NCBI GenBank assembly: GCA_035763085.1
Contig: DASUBV010000290.1
Coordinates: forward strand, 1-64,000
Reading direction: 5' to 3'
Origin: DASUBV01 sp035763085
Lineage (GTDB): Bacteria > Actinomycetota > Actinomycetes > Streptosporangiales > Streptosporangiaceae
DNA: 64,000 nt
This document shows, one piece after another, positions 24,662 through 32,946 of the stretch. Made by a program: the position numbers and the translations under genes. Position 1 is the first letter of the stretch. Each line of letters opens with the position of its first letter. A model generated the notes under the pieces. The model had not been told where the DNA came from. It did not search any database and was given only the letters and a program-made list of their open reading frames with translations.

Positions 24662-25111
24662 ATGGAGATCGACCCGAGAGGCCCTCGATTCGGGGCCGTG
24701 GTCACCATGGTCGTCTTCGTAGTGGTGCTGATCACCAGCAGCGCGTGGCTGCTGGCGGTGCAGGGCCTGTTCTTCGCGATCGGCACCGTGGCGGGCCTGC
24801 CGGCCTCGCCGTACGGGCTGCTCTACCGGTGGCTGATCCGCCCCCGGCTCGGCCCGCCCGCCGCGCTGGAGCCGGCCGCGCCGCCCCGGTTCGCGCAGGG
24901 CATGGGACTGGTCATCGCCATCATCGGCGTCATCGGCTACGGCGCCGGGATTCAGGCACTGGGCATGGCGGCGGCGGCCGCCGGGCTCGCCGCCGCATTC
25001 CTGAACGGCATCTTCGGCCTGTGCCTGGGCTGCGAGATGTACCTGCTCATCCGACGTATCTGGCCGGGCCGGCACGAGCTGGTCCCGGCTGAAGCCGACA
25101 AGGAGGTTTGA
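24662..25111 (+). CDS. DUF4395 membrane protein
   Basis: 149 residues with two hydrophobic pairs: VVTMVVFVVVLITSSAWLLAVQGLFFAIG, and GMGLVIAIIGVIGYGAG plus AAAAGLAAAFLNGIFG. The opening MEIDPRGPRF and the central RWLIRPRLGPPAALEPAAPPRFAQ are DUF4395 marks, and the ending FGLCLGCEMYLLIRR carries a CLGC motif at the membrane. A redox or sulfane-sulfur role at the membrane is suggested by the CxxC and by its co-occurrence with sulfurtransferase, but no function is established. ATG at 24662 is preceded by GAGGTGG; an earlier in-frame ATG (24569) would translate the leader repeats. Confidence 0.85.
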   Translation: MEIDPRGPRFGAVVTMVVFVVVLITSSAWLLAVQGLFFAIGTVAGLPASPYGLLYRWLIRPRLGPPAALEPAAPPRFAQGMGLVIAIIGVIGYGAGIQALGMAAAAAGLAAAFLNGIFGLCLGCEMYLLIRRIWPGRHELVPAEADKEV

Positions 25112-25113
25112 CA

Positions 25114-25953
25114 ATGAGCCGTTCCGACGTCCTCGTGGACGCCGAGTGGGTCGAGGCGCATAACGGGGAGCCAGGGCTGGTGCTCGTCGAGGTCGACGAG
25201 GACACCAGTGCCTACGCCAAGGGCCATATCCGCAATGCAGTCAAGATCGACTGGAAGGAGGACCTGCAGGACCCGGTCCGCCGTGACTTCGTTGACCGGG
25301 ACGGGTTCGCCGCCCTGCTGTCGGAGCGCGGTATCGCCAACGACGACACCGTCGTGCTCTACGGGGGGAACAACAACTGGTTCGCGGCCTACGCGTACTG
25401 GTACTTCAGGCTGTACGGGCACCAGAACGTCAAGCTGCTCGACGGCGGGCGCAAGAAGTGGGAGCTGGACTCCCGCGAGCTGGTCACCGAGGTGCCGCAG
25501 CGGCCCGCGGCCAGCTACACCGCGCAGGACCAGGACTCCTCGATCCGCGCCTTCCGGGACGAGGTCGTGGCCGCGATCGGGAACCGCAACCTGGTGGACG
25601 TGCGCTCGCCTGACGAGTTCGCCGGCCGCCTGCTGGCCCCCGCTCACCTGCCGCAGGAGCAGGCGCAGCGCGGCGGTCACATCCCGACGGCCAGGAACGT
25701 CCCGTGGTCCAAGGCGGCCGACGAGGACGGCACGTTCAAGTCCGACGACGTGCTGCGCGCCCTGTACGGCGAGGCGGGCGTGGACTTCGGCACCGACACC
25801 ATCGCCTACTGCCGGATCGGCGAGCGGTCGGCGCACACCTGGTTCGTGCTGCACGAGCTGCTCGGCCAGCCGAACGTGAAGAACTATGACGGCTCGTGGA
25901 CCGAGTACGGCTCGCTGGTCGGCGTCCCGATCAAGACCGGGGATGAGTCATGA
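25114..25953 (+). CDS. sseA: Thiosulfate sulfurtransferase (rhodanese, SseA/CysA2 type)
   Basis: 279 residues with two rhodanese domains. The first (about 5-125) is inactive. The second has the catalytic C233 in the loop YCRIGERS and the preceding NLVDVRSPDEF motif. It moves sulfane sulfur from thiosulfate to an acceptor. The loop C-R-I-G-E-R-S matches the actinobacterial CysA2/SseA group. ATG at 25114 has AAGGAGG seven bases upstream. It is followed by DUF1416 with an ATGA overlap, the same pair as cysA2-sseC2 in mycobacteria. Expression is probably coupled to cysteine supply through the leader at 24367. Confidence 0.9.
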   Translation: MSRSDVLVDAEWVEAHNGEPGLVLVEVDEDTSAYAKGHIRNAVKIDWKEDLQDPVRRDFVDRDGFAALLSERGIANDDTVVLYGGNNNWFAAYAYWYFRLYGHQNVKLLDGGRKKWELDSRELVTEVPQRPAASYTAQDQDSSIRAFRDEVVAAIGNRNLVDVRSPDEFAGRLLAPAHLPQEQAQRGGHIPTARNVPWSKAADEDGTFKSDDVLRALYGEAGVDFGTDTIAYCRIGERSAHTWFVLHELLGQPNVKNYDGSWTEYGSLVGVPIKTGDES

Positions 25954-26279
25954 GCGCTGCTGACCAGGCCGTCCAGGCGTCCGCCGGCGGGTGCGGCGCG
26001 CCGGCCGGCGGTGCTCCGCTGACCGACGCCGGCAGCCAGGCCGTGGTGCAGGGCCGGGTGACCCGGCAGGGCGCCCCGGTCGGGTCGGGGTACGCGCGGC
26101 TGCTCAACGGCGACGGCGAGTTCGTCGCCGAGGTGCCGCTCGGCGAGGACGGCGGCTTCCGCTTCTTCGCCGCTCCCGGCACCTGGACGCTGCGCGTCCT
26201 GGCCCCCGGCGGCATCCGGGCCGAGCAGGCGGTGGCCGCGGCCACCGGCAAGATCGCCAACCTGGAGGTAGCCGTCTGA
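25950..26279 (+). CDS. sseC: DUF1416 protein (SseC-like)
   Basis: 109 residues. A Gly/Ala-rich N-terminus containing a single Cys (GGCGAPAGG) precedes a beta-sandwich with VVQGRVTRQGAPVGSGYARLL, GEFVAEVPLGEDGGFRFFAAPGTWTLRVLAPGG and a final strand. That is the DUF1416 pattern, resembling carboxypeptidase-regulatory-type beta-sandwich domains. In known genomes it is paired with sulfurtransferase genes (sseC), with unproven function. Overlap ATGA with the sulfurtransferase gene. The operon ends in a strong hairpin at 26301. Confidence 0.85.
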   Translation: MSAADQAVQASAGGCGAPAGGAPLTDAGSQAVVQGRVTRQGAPVGSGYARLLNGDGEFVAEVPLGEDGGFRFFAAPGTWTLRVLAPGGIRAEQAVAAATGKIANLEVAV

Positions 26280-26300
26280 CCCGGCGGCCCCGGCAGTGCT

Positions 26301-26340
26301 GATCGCGGCGGTCCTCCCGAGCGGGAGGGCCGCCGCGATC
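26301..26340 (+). terminator. Terminator of the sulfurtransferase operon
   Basis: An 18-bp stem (GATCGCGGCGGTCCTCCC / GGGAGGGCCGCCGCGATC) with one mismatch or wobble and a GAGC loop, 22 bases after the DUF1416 stop. No U-tract follows, which is common in this kind of genome. Confidence 0.85.
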
Positions 26341-26483
26341 GCGTTCCCCGTTGTGTTATCTGGACGTCGCGCGTCTGTCCATGCTGCGTTCAACTGCCGG
26401 ACACCTGGCCCTTCTAGAAAGGGTCTCGGCAGCGCGCAGGCGGCTGTCGTCTGGTCACGAGGCAACAGGGGCGAATCACCGAG

Positions 26484-27335
26484 ATGTCGAACGACGCCGA
26501 TCCGGTCAGCCAGGCTCCGGAGCATCCGGTTGCGAGTGCGGCGCCCAGCGTGGCGGTGGCGAACGGAGTGCCGCCGGCGGGCGACGCGGTCCTGCAGGCG
26601 CAGAGCCTGACCCTGAGCTTCGGCCAGCGCGACATCCTGGCCGGCATCAGCCTGGAGGTCCGGCGCGGGGCCGTAACCGCGCTGATCGGGCCGACCGGAT
26701 CGGGCAAGACCACGCTGCTGCGCACGTTCAACCGGATGAACGACAAGGTCACCGGATACCGGCACGCCGGTGACGTGATGCTGGACGGGCGGAGCATCTG
26801 GAGCCCCGGCCTGGAGCTGATGTCGCTGCGCCAGAAGGTGGGCATGCTGTTCCAGCGGCCCAACCCGTTCCCCATGTCGATCATGGACAACGTGACAGCC
26901 GGGGCGCGGGCGCACAAGATGGCCGGCAAGGCGGGCCTGAAGGCGATCGCCGAGCAGCGGCTGACCGAGGTCGGGCTGTGGGAGGCGGTACGGGACCGGC
27001 TGAAGGACTCGCCGTTCCGGCTGTCCGGCGGCCAGCAGCAGCTGCTGTGCCTGGCCCGCGCGCTGGCGATCAGCCCGGACGTGCTGCTGCTCGATGAGCC
27101 GACGTCCTCGCTGGACCCGATGGCGACCGAGTCCATCGAGAAGCTCGTCCGGGCCCTGGTGCCCGGCCTGACCGTGATCATCGTGACGCACAACCTGGCG
27201 CAGGCGGCCCGGATCGCCGACCAGACCATCTTCCTCAACCGCGGCCGCATGGTGGAGTACGGACCCACCAGGCAGCTGTTCGAGAACCCGGCCCACGACG
27301 AGACAGCGCACTACGTGAGCGGCCGGTTCGGCTAG
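26484..27335 (+). CDS. pstB: Phosphate ABC transporter ATP-binding protein
   Basis: 283 residues. Walker A GPTGSGKTT, the PstB-typical LLRTFNRMNDKV, the Q-loop in VGMLFQRPNPFPMSIMDNV, signature LSGGQQQLL, Walker B VLLLDEPTSSLD and switch His in VTHNL are all present. The signature reads LSGGQQQLLCLARAL, as in PstB. It energises phosphate uptake from the cytoplasmic face with PstC and PstA. It precedes pstS-pstC-pstA, whereas many genomes place it last, and the strong hairpin that follows (27345) may limit readthrough. No phoU gene lies in the window. Confidence 0.93.
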   Translation: MSNDADPVSQAPEHPVASAAPSVAVANGVPPAGDAVLQAQSLTLSFGQRDILAGISLEVRRGAVTALIGPTGSGKTTLLRTFNRMNDKVTGYRHAGDVMLDGRSIWSPGLELMSLRQKVGMLFQRPNPFPMSIMDNVTAGARAHKMAGKAGLKAIAEQRLTEVGLWEAVRDRLKDSPFRLSGGQQQLLCLARALAISPDVLLLDEPTSSLDPMATESIEKLVRALVPGLTVIIVTHNLAQAARIADQTIFLNRGRMVEYGPTRQLFENPAHDETAHYVSGRFG

Positions 27336-27344
27336 CAAGGACCA

Positions 27345-27379
27345 CCCGCTGGCGGGGGCGGCTATCCCCCGCCAGCGGG
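27345..27379 (+). terminator. Strong hairpin between pstB and pstS
   Basis: A perfect 14-bp stem (CCCGCTGGCGGGGG / CCCCCGCCAGCGGG) with a 7-base loop, nine bases after the pstB stop. It may end the pstB transcript or attenuate it, and may protect the pstS mRNA, so pstB and pstS could be expressed at different levels. Confidence 0.8.
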
Positions 27380-27410
27380 GCAAGGCCAGCACCCCAGGGC
27401 ACTGGTCTCA

Positions 27411-27456
27411 TCGCACGCGTCCGCGTGCGAGTCGTGTTGCGCACGCTGAAGCGTGC
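27411..27456 (+). promoter_or_regulatory. Two further hairpins in the pstS leader
   Basis: TCGCACGCG-TC-CGCGTGCGA (27411-27430) is a perfect 9-bp repeat, and GCACGC-TGAA-GCGTGC (27441-27456) a perfect 6-bp hairpin with a tetraloop; the latter sits directly before GAAGGAG, the ribosome site of pstS. Similar structured leaders often tune or stabilise mRNAs of highly expressed binding proteins. I find no good PHO box here. Confidence 0.5.
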
Positions 27457-27478
27457 ATGAGTGAAGGAGTATTCCCCG

Positions 27479-28645
27479 GTGGCCAGACGGCTTCGTTTGG
27501 TGTACTCGGCGGCCGCTGTCGGCTCGCTCGCGCTGCTCGCGGCAGCCTGCGGCAGCAGCGGTGGCGGCTCGAGCTCATCGTCATCCTCATCGCCGTCCGC
27601 TTCGGCGGCGGCCATGGTCGGGCCCGCGCTGCCCACTGCGCCGGCCAAGACCCCGCAATCGATCACCGAGACCGGCAGCACGCTGCTGTTCCCGCTCATG
27701 GGCGCCTGGGCGACCGACTACCAGAAGCTGTACACGCCCAGCGGCGGGACGCCCACGGTGACCATCACCACCGGCGGCACCGGCTCCGGCACCGGCATTA
27801 CCGACGCGGCCACCGGCACCGTCAGCATCGGCGCGTCCGATGCGTACCTGTCGGGCGCGCAGAAGTCGCAGACGCCGGGCCTGATGAACATCGCCCTGGC
27901 GATCTCTGCCCAGCAGGTCAACTACAACGTGCCGGGCGTCAAGAAGCTCAACCTCGACGCCGACGTGCTGGCCAAGATCTACGCCGGCAAGATCACCAAC
28001 TGGAATGACCCGGCGATCAAGGCGCTCAACAAGAGCGCGAGCCTGCCGAACCTGAAGATCGTCACGCTGCACCGGGCGGACAGCTCCGGCGACACCTTCC
28101 TGTTCACCAGCTACCTGAACGCTCAGGACCCGAGCGGGTGGGGTGCCTCCAGCGTCAACACCACCATCAGCTGGCCGTCGGTCTCCGGCTCGCTGGCCGA
28201 GACCGGTAACAGCGGCATGGTGGCGGGCTGCCAGGCCAACAAGGGCTGCATCGCCTATATCGGCATCAGCTACCTGGCCAAGACCCAGGCGGCCGGCCTG
28301 GGCGAGGCCTACCTGAAGAACGCGGCGGGCAAGTTCCTGCAGCCCACCCCGTCCTCCATCAAGGTCGGCGCGGCGGCGTTCCGGGGCAAGACCCCGGCGA
28401 GCGAGACGATCTCGATGATCAACGGGCCGGCCGCGGGCGGCTACCCGATCATCAACTACGAGTACGCGATCGTGAACACCAAGCAGTCCAACGGCGAGCA
28501 GGCCCAGGACATCCGGGCGTTCCTGCACTGGATCGTGCACGAGGGCCAGGACTCCGCGACCTACCTGGACCCGGTGGAGTTCCAGCCGCTGCCCGCCAGC
28601 GTGGTCACGCAGTCCGACGCGCAGATCGCCAAGATCGGCAGCTGA
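27479..28645 (+). CDS. pstS: Phosphate-binding lipoprotein
   Basis: 388 residues. The lipoprotein signal peptide starts VARRLRLVYSAAAVGSLALLAAAC with lipobox LAAAC, followed by a Ser/Gly-rich linker. The mature part holds the phosphate-binding motifs ETGSTLLFPLMGAWA, TGGTGSGTGITDAATGTVSIGASDAYLS and HRADSSGDTFLFTSYL, the PstS fold. GTG at 27479 is preferred, with AAGGAG nine bases upstream; an in-frame GTG at 27461 precedes that site. It delivers phosphate to the PstC/PstA channel. Encoded after the hairpins in the pst order B-S-C-A. Confidence 0.93.
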   Translation: MARRLRLVYSAAAVGSLALLAAACGSSGGGSSSSSSSSPSASAAAMVGPALPTAPAKTPQSITETGSTLLFPLMGAWATDYQKLYTPSGGTPTVTITTGGTGSGTGITDAATGTVSIGASDAYLSGAQKSQTPGLMNIALAISAQQVNYNVPGVKKLNLDADVLAKIYAGKITNWNDPAIKALNKSASLPNLKIVTLHRADSSGDTFLFTSYLNAQDPSGWGASSVNTTISWPSVSGSLAETGNSGMVAGCQANKGCIAYIGISYLAKTQAAGLGEAYLKNAAGKFLQPTPSSIKVGAAAFRGKTPASETISMINGPAAGGYPIINYEYAIVNTKQSNGEQAQDIRAFLHWIVHEGQDSATYLDPVEFQPLPASVVTQSDAQIAKIGS

Positions 28646-28648
28646 GTC

Positions 28649-29722
28649 TTGGCCGCGTCAGCCTCTGAGCTGAGGCCGGCGGGGGAGGCGGGCCCCGGCC
28701 CGCTTCCCCGCCGGCTCGGCATCTGGATCGGCGGTGACCGGACCGTCCGCCGGGTGGGCTTCGTGTTCGCCCTGCTGCCGGCTGCCGGGCTCATCTTCGT
28801 CCTGGCCACCCTGGCCGTCGAGGCCGTCCCGGCGATCAGGCTCAACGGGTGGGGCTTCTTCACCCACAGCATGTGGAACCAGGGCGGCGGCTACAACGCG
28901 GTGATCGTCAGGACCGGCGGCGTCGCGCACCTGGCGGGATCGCAGTTCGGCGTCCTGCCCGAGATCGTCGGAACGCTGCTGACGTCGGCGATCGCCCTGA
29001 TCATCGCCGTCCCCGTGTCGGTGGGCGCTGCCCTGGTCATCGTGGAGCGGCTGCCGCGGCGGCTGGCCAGCCTGGTCGGCATGTTCCTGGAACTGCTGGC
29101 CGGGGTCCCCAGCGTCGTCATCGGCCTGTGGGGCGTGCTGACCTTCGGCCCGTTCATCGCGCACGACATCGCACCGTGGATCGCGGACAACCTCCCCGAC
29201 GTCCCGGTGCTCAGTTACTTCACCGGCAGCACGGGCAATGGCCAGGGGCTGCTGGTCTCCAGCCTGGTGCTGGCCGTCATGGTGATCCCCATCGTGGCCG
29301 CGACCAGCCGCGACCTCATCCGCCAGGTCCCGATCCTGCCCCGCGAGGGCGCCCAGGCGCTGGGCATGTCTGACTTCGAGACCGCGCGCCGGGTCACGCT
29401 GCCATGGGTGGGCAGCGGCATCGTCGGCGCCGTGGTGCTCGGCCTCGGCCGGGCCCTGGGCGAGACCATCGCCGTCGCGATGACGTGCGGGTTCGCCCTC
29501 GGCTCCATTCCCGGCAACCTGTACGGCGCCATGACGACCATCGCGGCCACCATCGTGAACGAGCTGGACTCGGCCTTCGGCGACGCCAGCAAGTTCAGCG
29601 TGCGGAGCCTGGCCGAGCTGGCCCTGGTCCTCATGGTCATCACGCTGACCACCAACATCGTCGCCCGGCTGCTGGTCCGCAGGGTGTCCGGCACCGCGCT
29701 GCCCGTGGGCAGGGGGTTGTAG
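28649..29722 (+). CDS. pstC: Phosphate ABC transporter permease
   Basis: 357 residues with six or more membrane helices. The family loop is seen in MFLELLAGVPSVVIGLWGVL, and the EAA coupling loop near the C-terminal half is REGAQALGMSDFETARRVTLPWVGSGI. N-terminal extension of about 40 residues precedes the first helix. It pairs with PstA to form the channel. TTG start three bases after the pstS stop; a precise start is unclear because no strong ribosome site is visible. The pstA start overlaps its stop by one base. Confidence 0.92.
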   Translation: MAASASELRPAGEAGPGPLPRRLGIWIGGDRTVRRVGFVFALLPAAGLIFVLATLAVEAVPAIRLNGWGFFTHSMWNQGGGYNAVIVRTGGVAHLAGSQFGVLPEIVGTLLTSAIALIIAVPVSVGAALVIVERLPRRLASLVGMFLELLAGVPSVVIGLWGVLTFGPFIAHDIAPWIADNLPDVPVLSYFTGSTGNGQGLLVSSLVLAVMVIPIVAATSRDLIRQVPILPREGAQALGMSDFETARRVTLPWVGSGIVGAVVLGLGRALGETIAVAMTCGFALGSIPGNLYGAMTTIAATIVNELDSAFGDASKFSVRSLAELALVLMVITLTTNIVARLLVRRVSGTALPVGRGL

Positions 29723-30627
29723 TGAGCGGAGTACGCCGCAGCGGTGCCCTCGCACCCGGCGCGCGGCCCGGCGGCACCGGCTGGCCGGAGGTCCCGGTCC
29801 GCCGGAAGATCGCCAACTACGTGTTCTGGGGCCTGTGCTTCCTGGCCCTGGCCGTGGTGGTGATTCCGACGGTCTGGCTGGCGGGCGGCATCGTGGTGCG
29901 CGCCGTGCCGCATTTCAGCTTCAGTGTCCTGACCACCCGCACGACGGGCACCACCGGTGGCCTGCAGCAGGCCGTGCTCGGCACCCTGCTCATCGCCGTC
30001 TGCGTGCTGGTGATCGGCGGGACGGTCAGCATCCTCACCGGGCTGTACCTGAGCGAGTTCGCCCGCGGGCGGCACCGCGGCATCCTGCGCGGCGCCTACG
30101 AGGTGCTCGCCGGGATCCCGTCCATCGTGCTGGGCTACGTCGGCTACGTCGCCCTGGTGGTGGGCCTGCACTGGGGTTTCAGCCTGCTGCCCGCCGTCCT
30201 GGTGCTGTCGGTGATCTCGATCCCGTACATCACCAAGTCCACCGAGTCGGCGCTGGGGCAGGTCCCGAGCTCCTACCGGGAGGGCGCCGAGGCGCTGGGC
30301 ATCCCGGCGGGCTGGACGCTGCGGAAGATCGTGCTGAAGACGGCGATGCCGGGCATCGTCACGGGCCTGCTGGTCGCGATGGCGATCGCGGTCGGCGAGA
30401 CGGCGCCGCTGCTGACGACGGCGGGCTGGAGCGACCAGAACCCGTCGCTGGCGCTCACCCACTCGCCTGTGGCGTTCCTGACCTACCCGATCTTCTCCTT
30501 CTACCAGTACGGCAAGGAGTCCCAGGACCTGTCTTACGACGCGGCGCTGCTGCTGCTGGTGTTCGTGCTGCTCATCATCGTCGCGGGACGCGTGATCATC
30601 GCCCGGTCCCGGCGGCACTCGGAGTGA
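29722..30627 (+). CDS. pstA: Phosphate ABC transporter permease
   Basis: 301 residues with six membrane helices. It has VLAGIPSIVLGYVGYVALV, REGAEALGIPAGWTLRKIVLKTAMPGIVTG (EAA loop) and the final AALLLLVFVLLIIVAGRVII. GTG start overlaps the pstC stop by one base (TAGTG), and AGGGGG lies just upstream. Frame continues far upstream inside pstC, but that part lacks family sense. With PstC it forms the transmembrane phosphate path. Confidence 0.92.
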   Translation: MSGVRRSGALAPGARPGGTGWPEVPVRRKIANYVFWGLCFLALAVVVIPTVWLAGGIVVRAVPHFSFSVLTTRTTGTTGGLQQAVLGTLLIAVCVLVIGGTVSILTGLYLSEFARGRHRGILRGAYEVLAGIPSIVLGYVGYVALVVGLHWGFSLLPAVLVLSVISIPYITKSTESALGQVPSSYREGAEALGIPAGWTLRKIVLKTAMPGIVTGLLVAMAIAVGETAPLLTTAGWSDQNPSLALTHSPVAFLTYPIFSFYQYGKESQDLSYDAALLLLVFVLLIIVAGRVIIARSRRHSE

Positions 30628-30645
30628 GCGCGAGGGGAGCCGGTC

Positions 30646-31551
30646 GTGGCCGCAGGACGCTGGGAGGATGAGCCGCTCGCGGCTCGGCCGCGCCCGCAGC
30701 CGGACGAGGCGTCCCGGCCGGCCAGCGACGTGCTGGCCAGCCGGCTGGCGGCGGCGCTGGTCCACCACGAGCCCGGCTGGCGGCTGCCCCGCCACACCGC
30801 GCTGGCGCGCCGCTACAACGTCAGCCCGGCCGAGATCGAGAGCGCGGTCGGGGAGCTGGTCAGCCGGCACCTGATCCGGCGGCTGGCCGACGGCCAGCTG
30901 TACCGGGCCAGCCCCGCCGAGTACCTGCTGGAGCTGGAGGGCGTGTCCGGGCTGTCCTCCACGCTGGACCCGATGGGCTGCAAGCTGACCTGCCGCAGCC
31001 GCCAGGTGTCGTGGCGGCGGGTGCCCGAGGACATCGGCTGGGCCCTGGGCCTGGAGAGTTCCGAGGCCGTGTGCGTGGCCCGGTTCCTGTGGGCGGCCGA
31101 CGGCGAGCCGGCGGCCTGCTCGACGACCTACCTGCCCGGTGCCGGGGCCGGGCCGGGCGGCGCGGATGCCGTGGCGCCGGACTCGCTGAGCCTGCTGGCG
31201 CCGCCCGGCGAGCCCGGCGGCGCGCAGCATGGCGCGGCTGGTGAGGACGGCCTTCGGGGGCCCGCCCTCACCGGCCCGGCCGCGCTGCCCCGGGCGCTGC
31301 ACATCGAGATGCAGCCGCCCCCGCCGGCCGTCGCTCGCAGCCTCCGGCTGCCGGCGGGCCAGCCGGCCACCATCGTGACGGTCCGCTTCGATGACCTGGC
31401 CGGTGCCCGGCCCGTCGCGCTGACGGTCGCGGTGCTGCGCTCGGACATGTTCCGCGTGGTCCTGCAGTCGCCGCGCCAGCCGCTGGCCGATGGTAGCGCG
31501 GGCAGTTTCACCAGCGCCTGGACACACGTCGTGGAGGACTGGGAATCTTGA
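30646..31551 (+). CDS. GntR-family (HutC/UTRA-like) regulator
   Basis: 301 residues. The winged helix near 25-85 has LASRLAAALVHHEPGWRLPRHTALARRYNVSPAEIESAVGELVSRHLIRRLADGQLYRA. The C-terminal part (about 100-300) contains UTRA-like features: RRVPEDIGWALGLESSEAVCVARFLWAADGEPAACSTTYLP, and a final VALTVAVLRSDMFRVVLQS. It has a 60-residue Gly/Ala insertion in the middle of that domain. It begins 18 bases after pstA, and the two coupled membrane genes follow 6 bases after it. It may therefore regulate those or the pst genes; the ligand is unknown. Confidence 0.8.
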   Translation: MAAGRWEDEPLAARPRPQPDEASRPASDVLASRLAAALVHHEPGWRLPRHTALARRYNVSPAEIESAVGELVSRHLIRRLADGQLYRASPAEYLLELEGVSGLSSTLDPMGCKLTCRSRQVSWRRVPEDIGWALGLESSEAVCVARFLWAADGEPAACSTTYLPGAGAGPGGADAVAPDSLSLLAPPGEPGGAQHGAAGEDGLRGPALTGPAALPRALHIEMQPPPPAVARSLRLPAGQPATIVTVRFDDLAGARPVALTVAVLRSDMFRVVLQSPRQPLADGSAGSFTSAWTHVVEDWES

Positions 31552-31557
31552 CCAGTT

Positions 31558-32946
31558 ATGTCCGCGACTCCTGCCCGTGCCGCTGAGCATCACCTGCCTG
31601 ATCCGGGCTTACCGGCCCCGCCTGCCCGGTCCCGCCGCGCCGATGTCATCGCCGTGGCCGGCGTGGCAGCAGTGCTGGCCCACCTTGTCCTCGCGCCGGC
31701 CACCCTGGCCCTGGCCGGCGCTCTTGTCGTCACCGGCCGGCTGACCCGCTGGCGGCCGCAATGGCTGGCCGTCCCGGCTGCCGGGGGAGCGGCCTGGACC
31801 GCGGCCGCCGGCGTGCCCCGCGTGCTGGGCGGCCTGGCGGCCGGCCCGCGCCACCTGCTGGCCTACCTGGCCGGCGTTCCCGGCCATCCGGCGCACCTGC
31901 GGGACGCCGCGGCGGCGCTGGCGCAGGCCGCCCACGGACTGCCCGCCCAGGTCCCGGCCGGGCTGCTGGCCGCCGCGGCCGAGGCGGCTGTCGTGGCCTG
32001 GCTGAGCGGCGGCCGGCCGTGGCGGCCGGGCCTGATCGCGGTCCTGCGGCGGTACCGGACCCGGGCGGTCCTGGCCGCCGGTCATGCCGCCACGCGGACC
32101 GGCTTCTGCCTCGGCGTCGATCCCGCCTCAGGCCGGCCCGCCGAGCTGAGCTGGGCGGGTGCCGCCGGGGGTGTGCTGGTCAGCTGCGCCGGGCCCGACT
32201 CCGCGGCGCGACTGTGCCTCCCGGCCGCGTGCGCGGCGCTGGCCCGCCGCATGACGCTGGTCGTCGTCGACCTGACCGCCAGCGACTGGCTCGCCGCGGA
32301 CCTGACCGCGGCCTGCGCGACCGCGGCCGCCCCGCTGACCTGGCTGCGCCCGGCCCCGCCCGGACGCTGGGTTCCGGCCAAGGCCGCCCGTGGCCGGGCC
32401 GCCGGTGACCAGCCAGCAGCCGACCAGGCCGGCTCCGGGCTGGATTCCGTCATCGGCCAGGCGGTCCGCAACCGCGAGGTCGTCGTGGCCGGCCTGGACC
32501 CGGCCATGCCCGGCCCGGCGGCCGCGGCGGCCGCCGGGAGCGCGGTGGGCAGCCTCTCGGCCGTGCTGCGCGGGCTGCGCGAGCAGGGCCTGCGCGGGGA
32601 CTGCCTGGCCTGGGTACACGGCTGCGAGGTCGCGCGGCCGCCGAGCCTGGCCGGGCTGCTGGAGTTAGGGACCGGCACCGGAACCGCCATCCTGCTGTCC
32701 ACGGCCAGCGCTCAGGCCGCTGCCCGGCTGGCGGGCCTGGTGGCGGCCGTGGTGGCGGGCGGTCCCGCCGACCCGCGGCTCGCGGCCCGGCTGACCGGGC
32801 TGGCCGCCGGGTCAGCCGCCGGCCCGGCCGTGGCCGGCCTGGATGAGGGTCTGCGCGGTCAGCCGGCCGGCGAGTTCACGATGCTGGCGCGCGGGACACC
32901 GCCCCGGCGGGCCTGCCGGCCGGGGCGACGGGACGGGCTCCGGTGA
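31558..32946 (+). CDS. Membrane protein with a degenerate ATPase-like domain (gene A)
   Basis: 462 residues, not in a family I recognise. The N-terminal 150 residues hold a hydrophobic pair (VIAVAGVAAVLAHLVLAPATLALAGALVV and after) and further Ala-rich helices. From about 165 it follows the layout of HerA/VirD4-type ATPases: strand GGVLVSCAG near 204 with GPDSAARL in the place of a P-loop, TLVVVDLTASDWL, VVVAGLDP, then LAWVHGCEVARP near 350 in the Walker B position, and the ending ILLSTASAQAAARL. No Gly-Lys-Ser/Thr and no acidic Walker B, so it should not hydrolyse ATP. It contains a rare TTA Leu codon (32665). The next gene starts inside its stop (GTGA). Confidence 0.55.
   Translation: MSATPARAAEHHLPDPGLPAPPARSRRADVIAVAGVAAVLAHLVLAPATLALAGALVVTGRLTRWRPQWLAVPAAGGAAWTAAAGVPRVLGGLAAGPRHLLAYLAGVPGHPAHLRDAAAALAQAAHGLPAQVPAGLLAAAAEAAVVAWLSGGRPWRPGLIAVLRRYRTRAVLAAGHAATRTGFCLGVDPASGRPAELSWAGAAGGVLVSCAGPDSAARLCLPAACAALARRMTLVVVDLTASDWLAADLTAACATAAAPLTWLRPAPPGRWVPAKAARGRAAGDQPAADQAGSGLDSVIGQAVRNREVVVAGLDPAMPGPAAAAAAGSAVGSLSAVLRGLREQGLRGDCLAWVHGCEVARPPSLAGLLELGTGTGTAILLSTASAQAAARLAGLVAAVVAGGPADPRLAARLTGLAAGSAAGPAVAGLDEGLRGQPAGEFTMLARGTPPRRACRPGRRDGLR

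Noticed and set aside
26341..26483. PHO box before pstB
   Set aside because: GTTCAAC-type pieces occur, but no pair of GTTCACC-like 7-mers with 11-base spacing could be found by eye.
29215..31593. A 790-codon open frame on the minus strand across pstC, pstA and the GntR gene
   Set aside because: It lies antisense to genes with clear family motifs, its translation is Arg/Gln/His-rich low-complexity, and it comes from the third-position GC bias of the real genes. Other long antisense frames in the window were rejected for the same reason.
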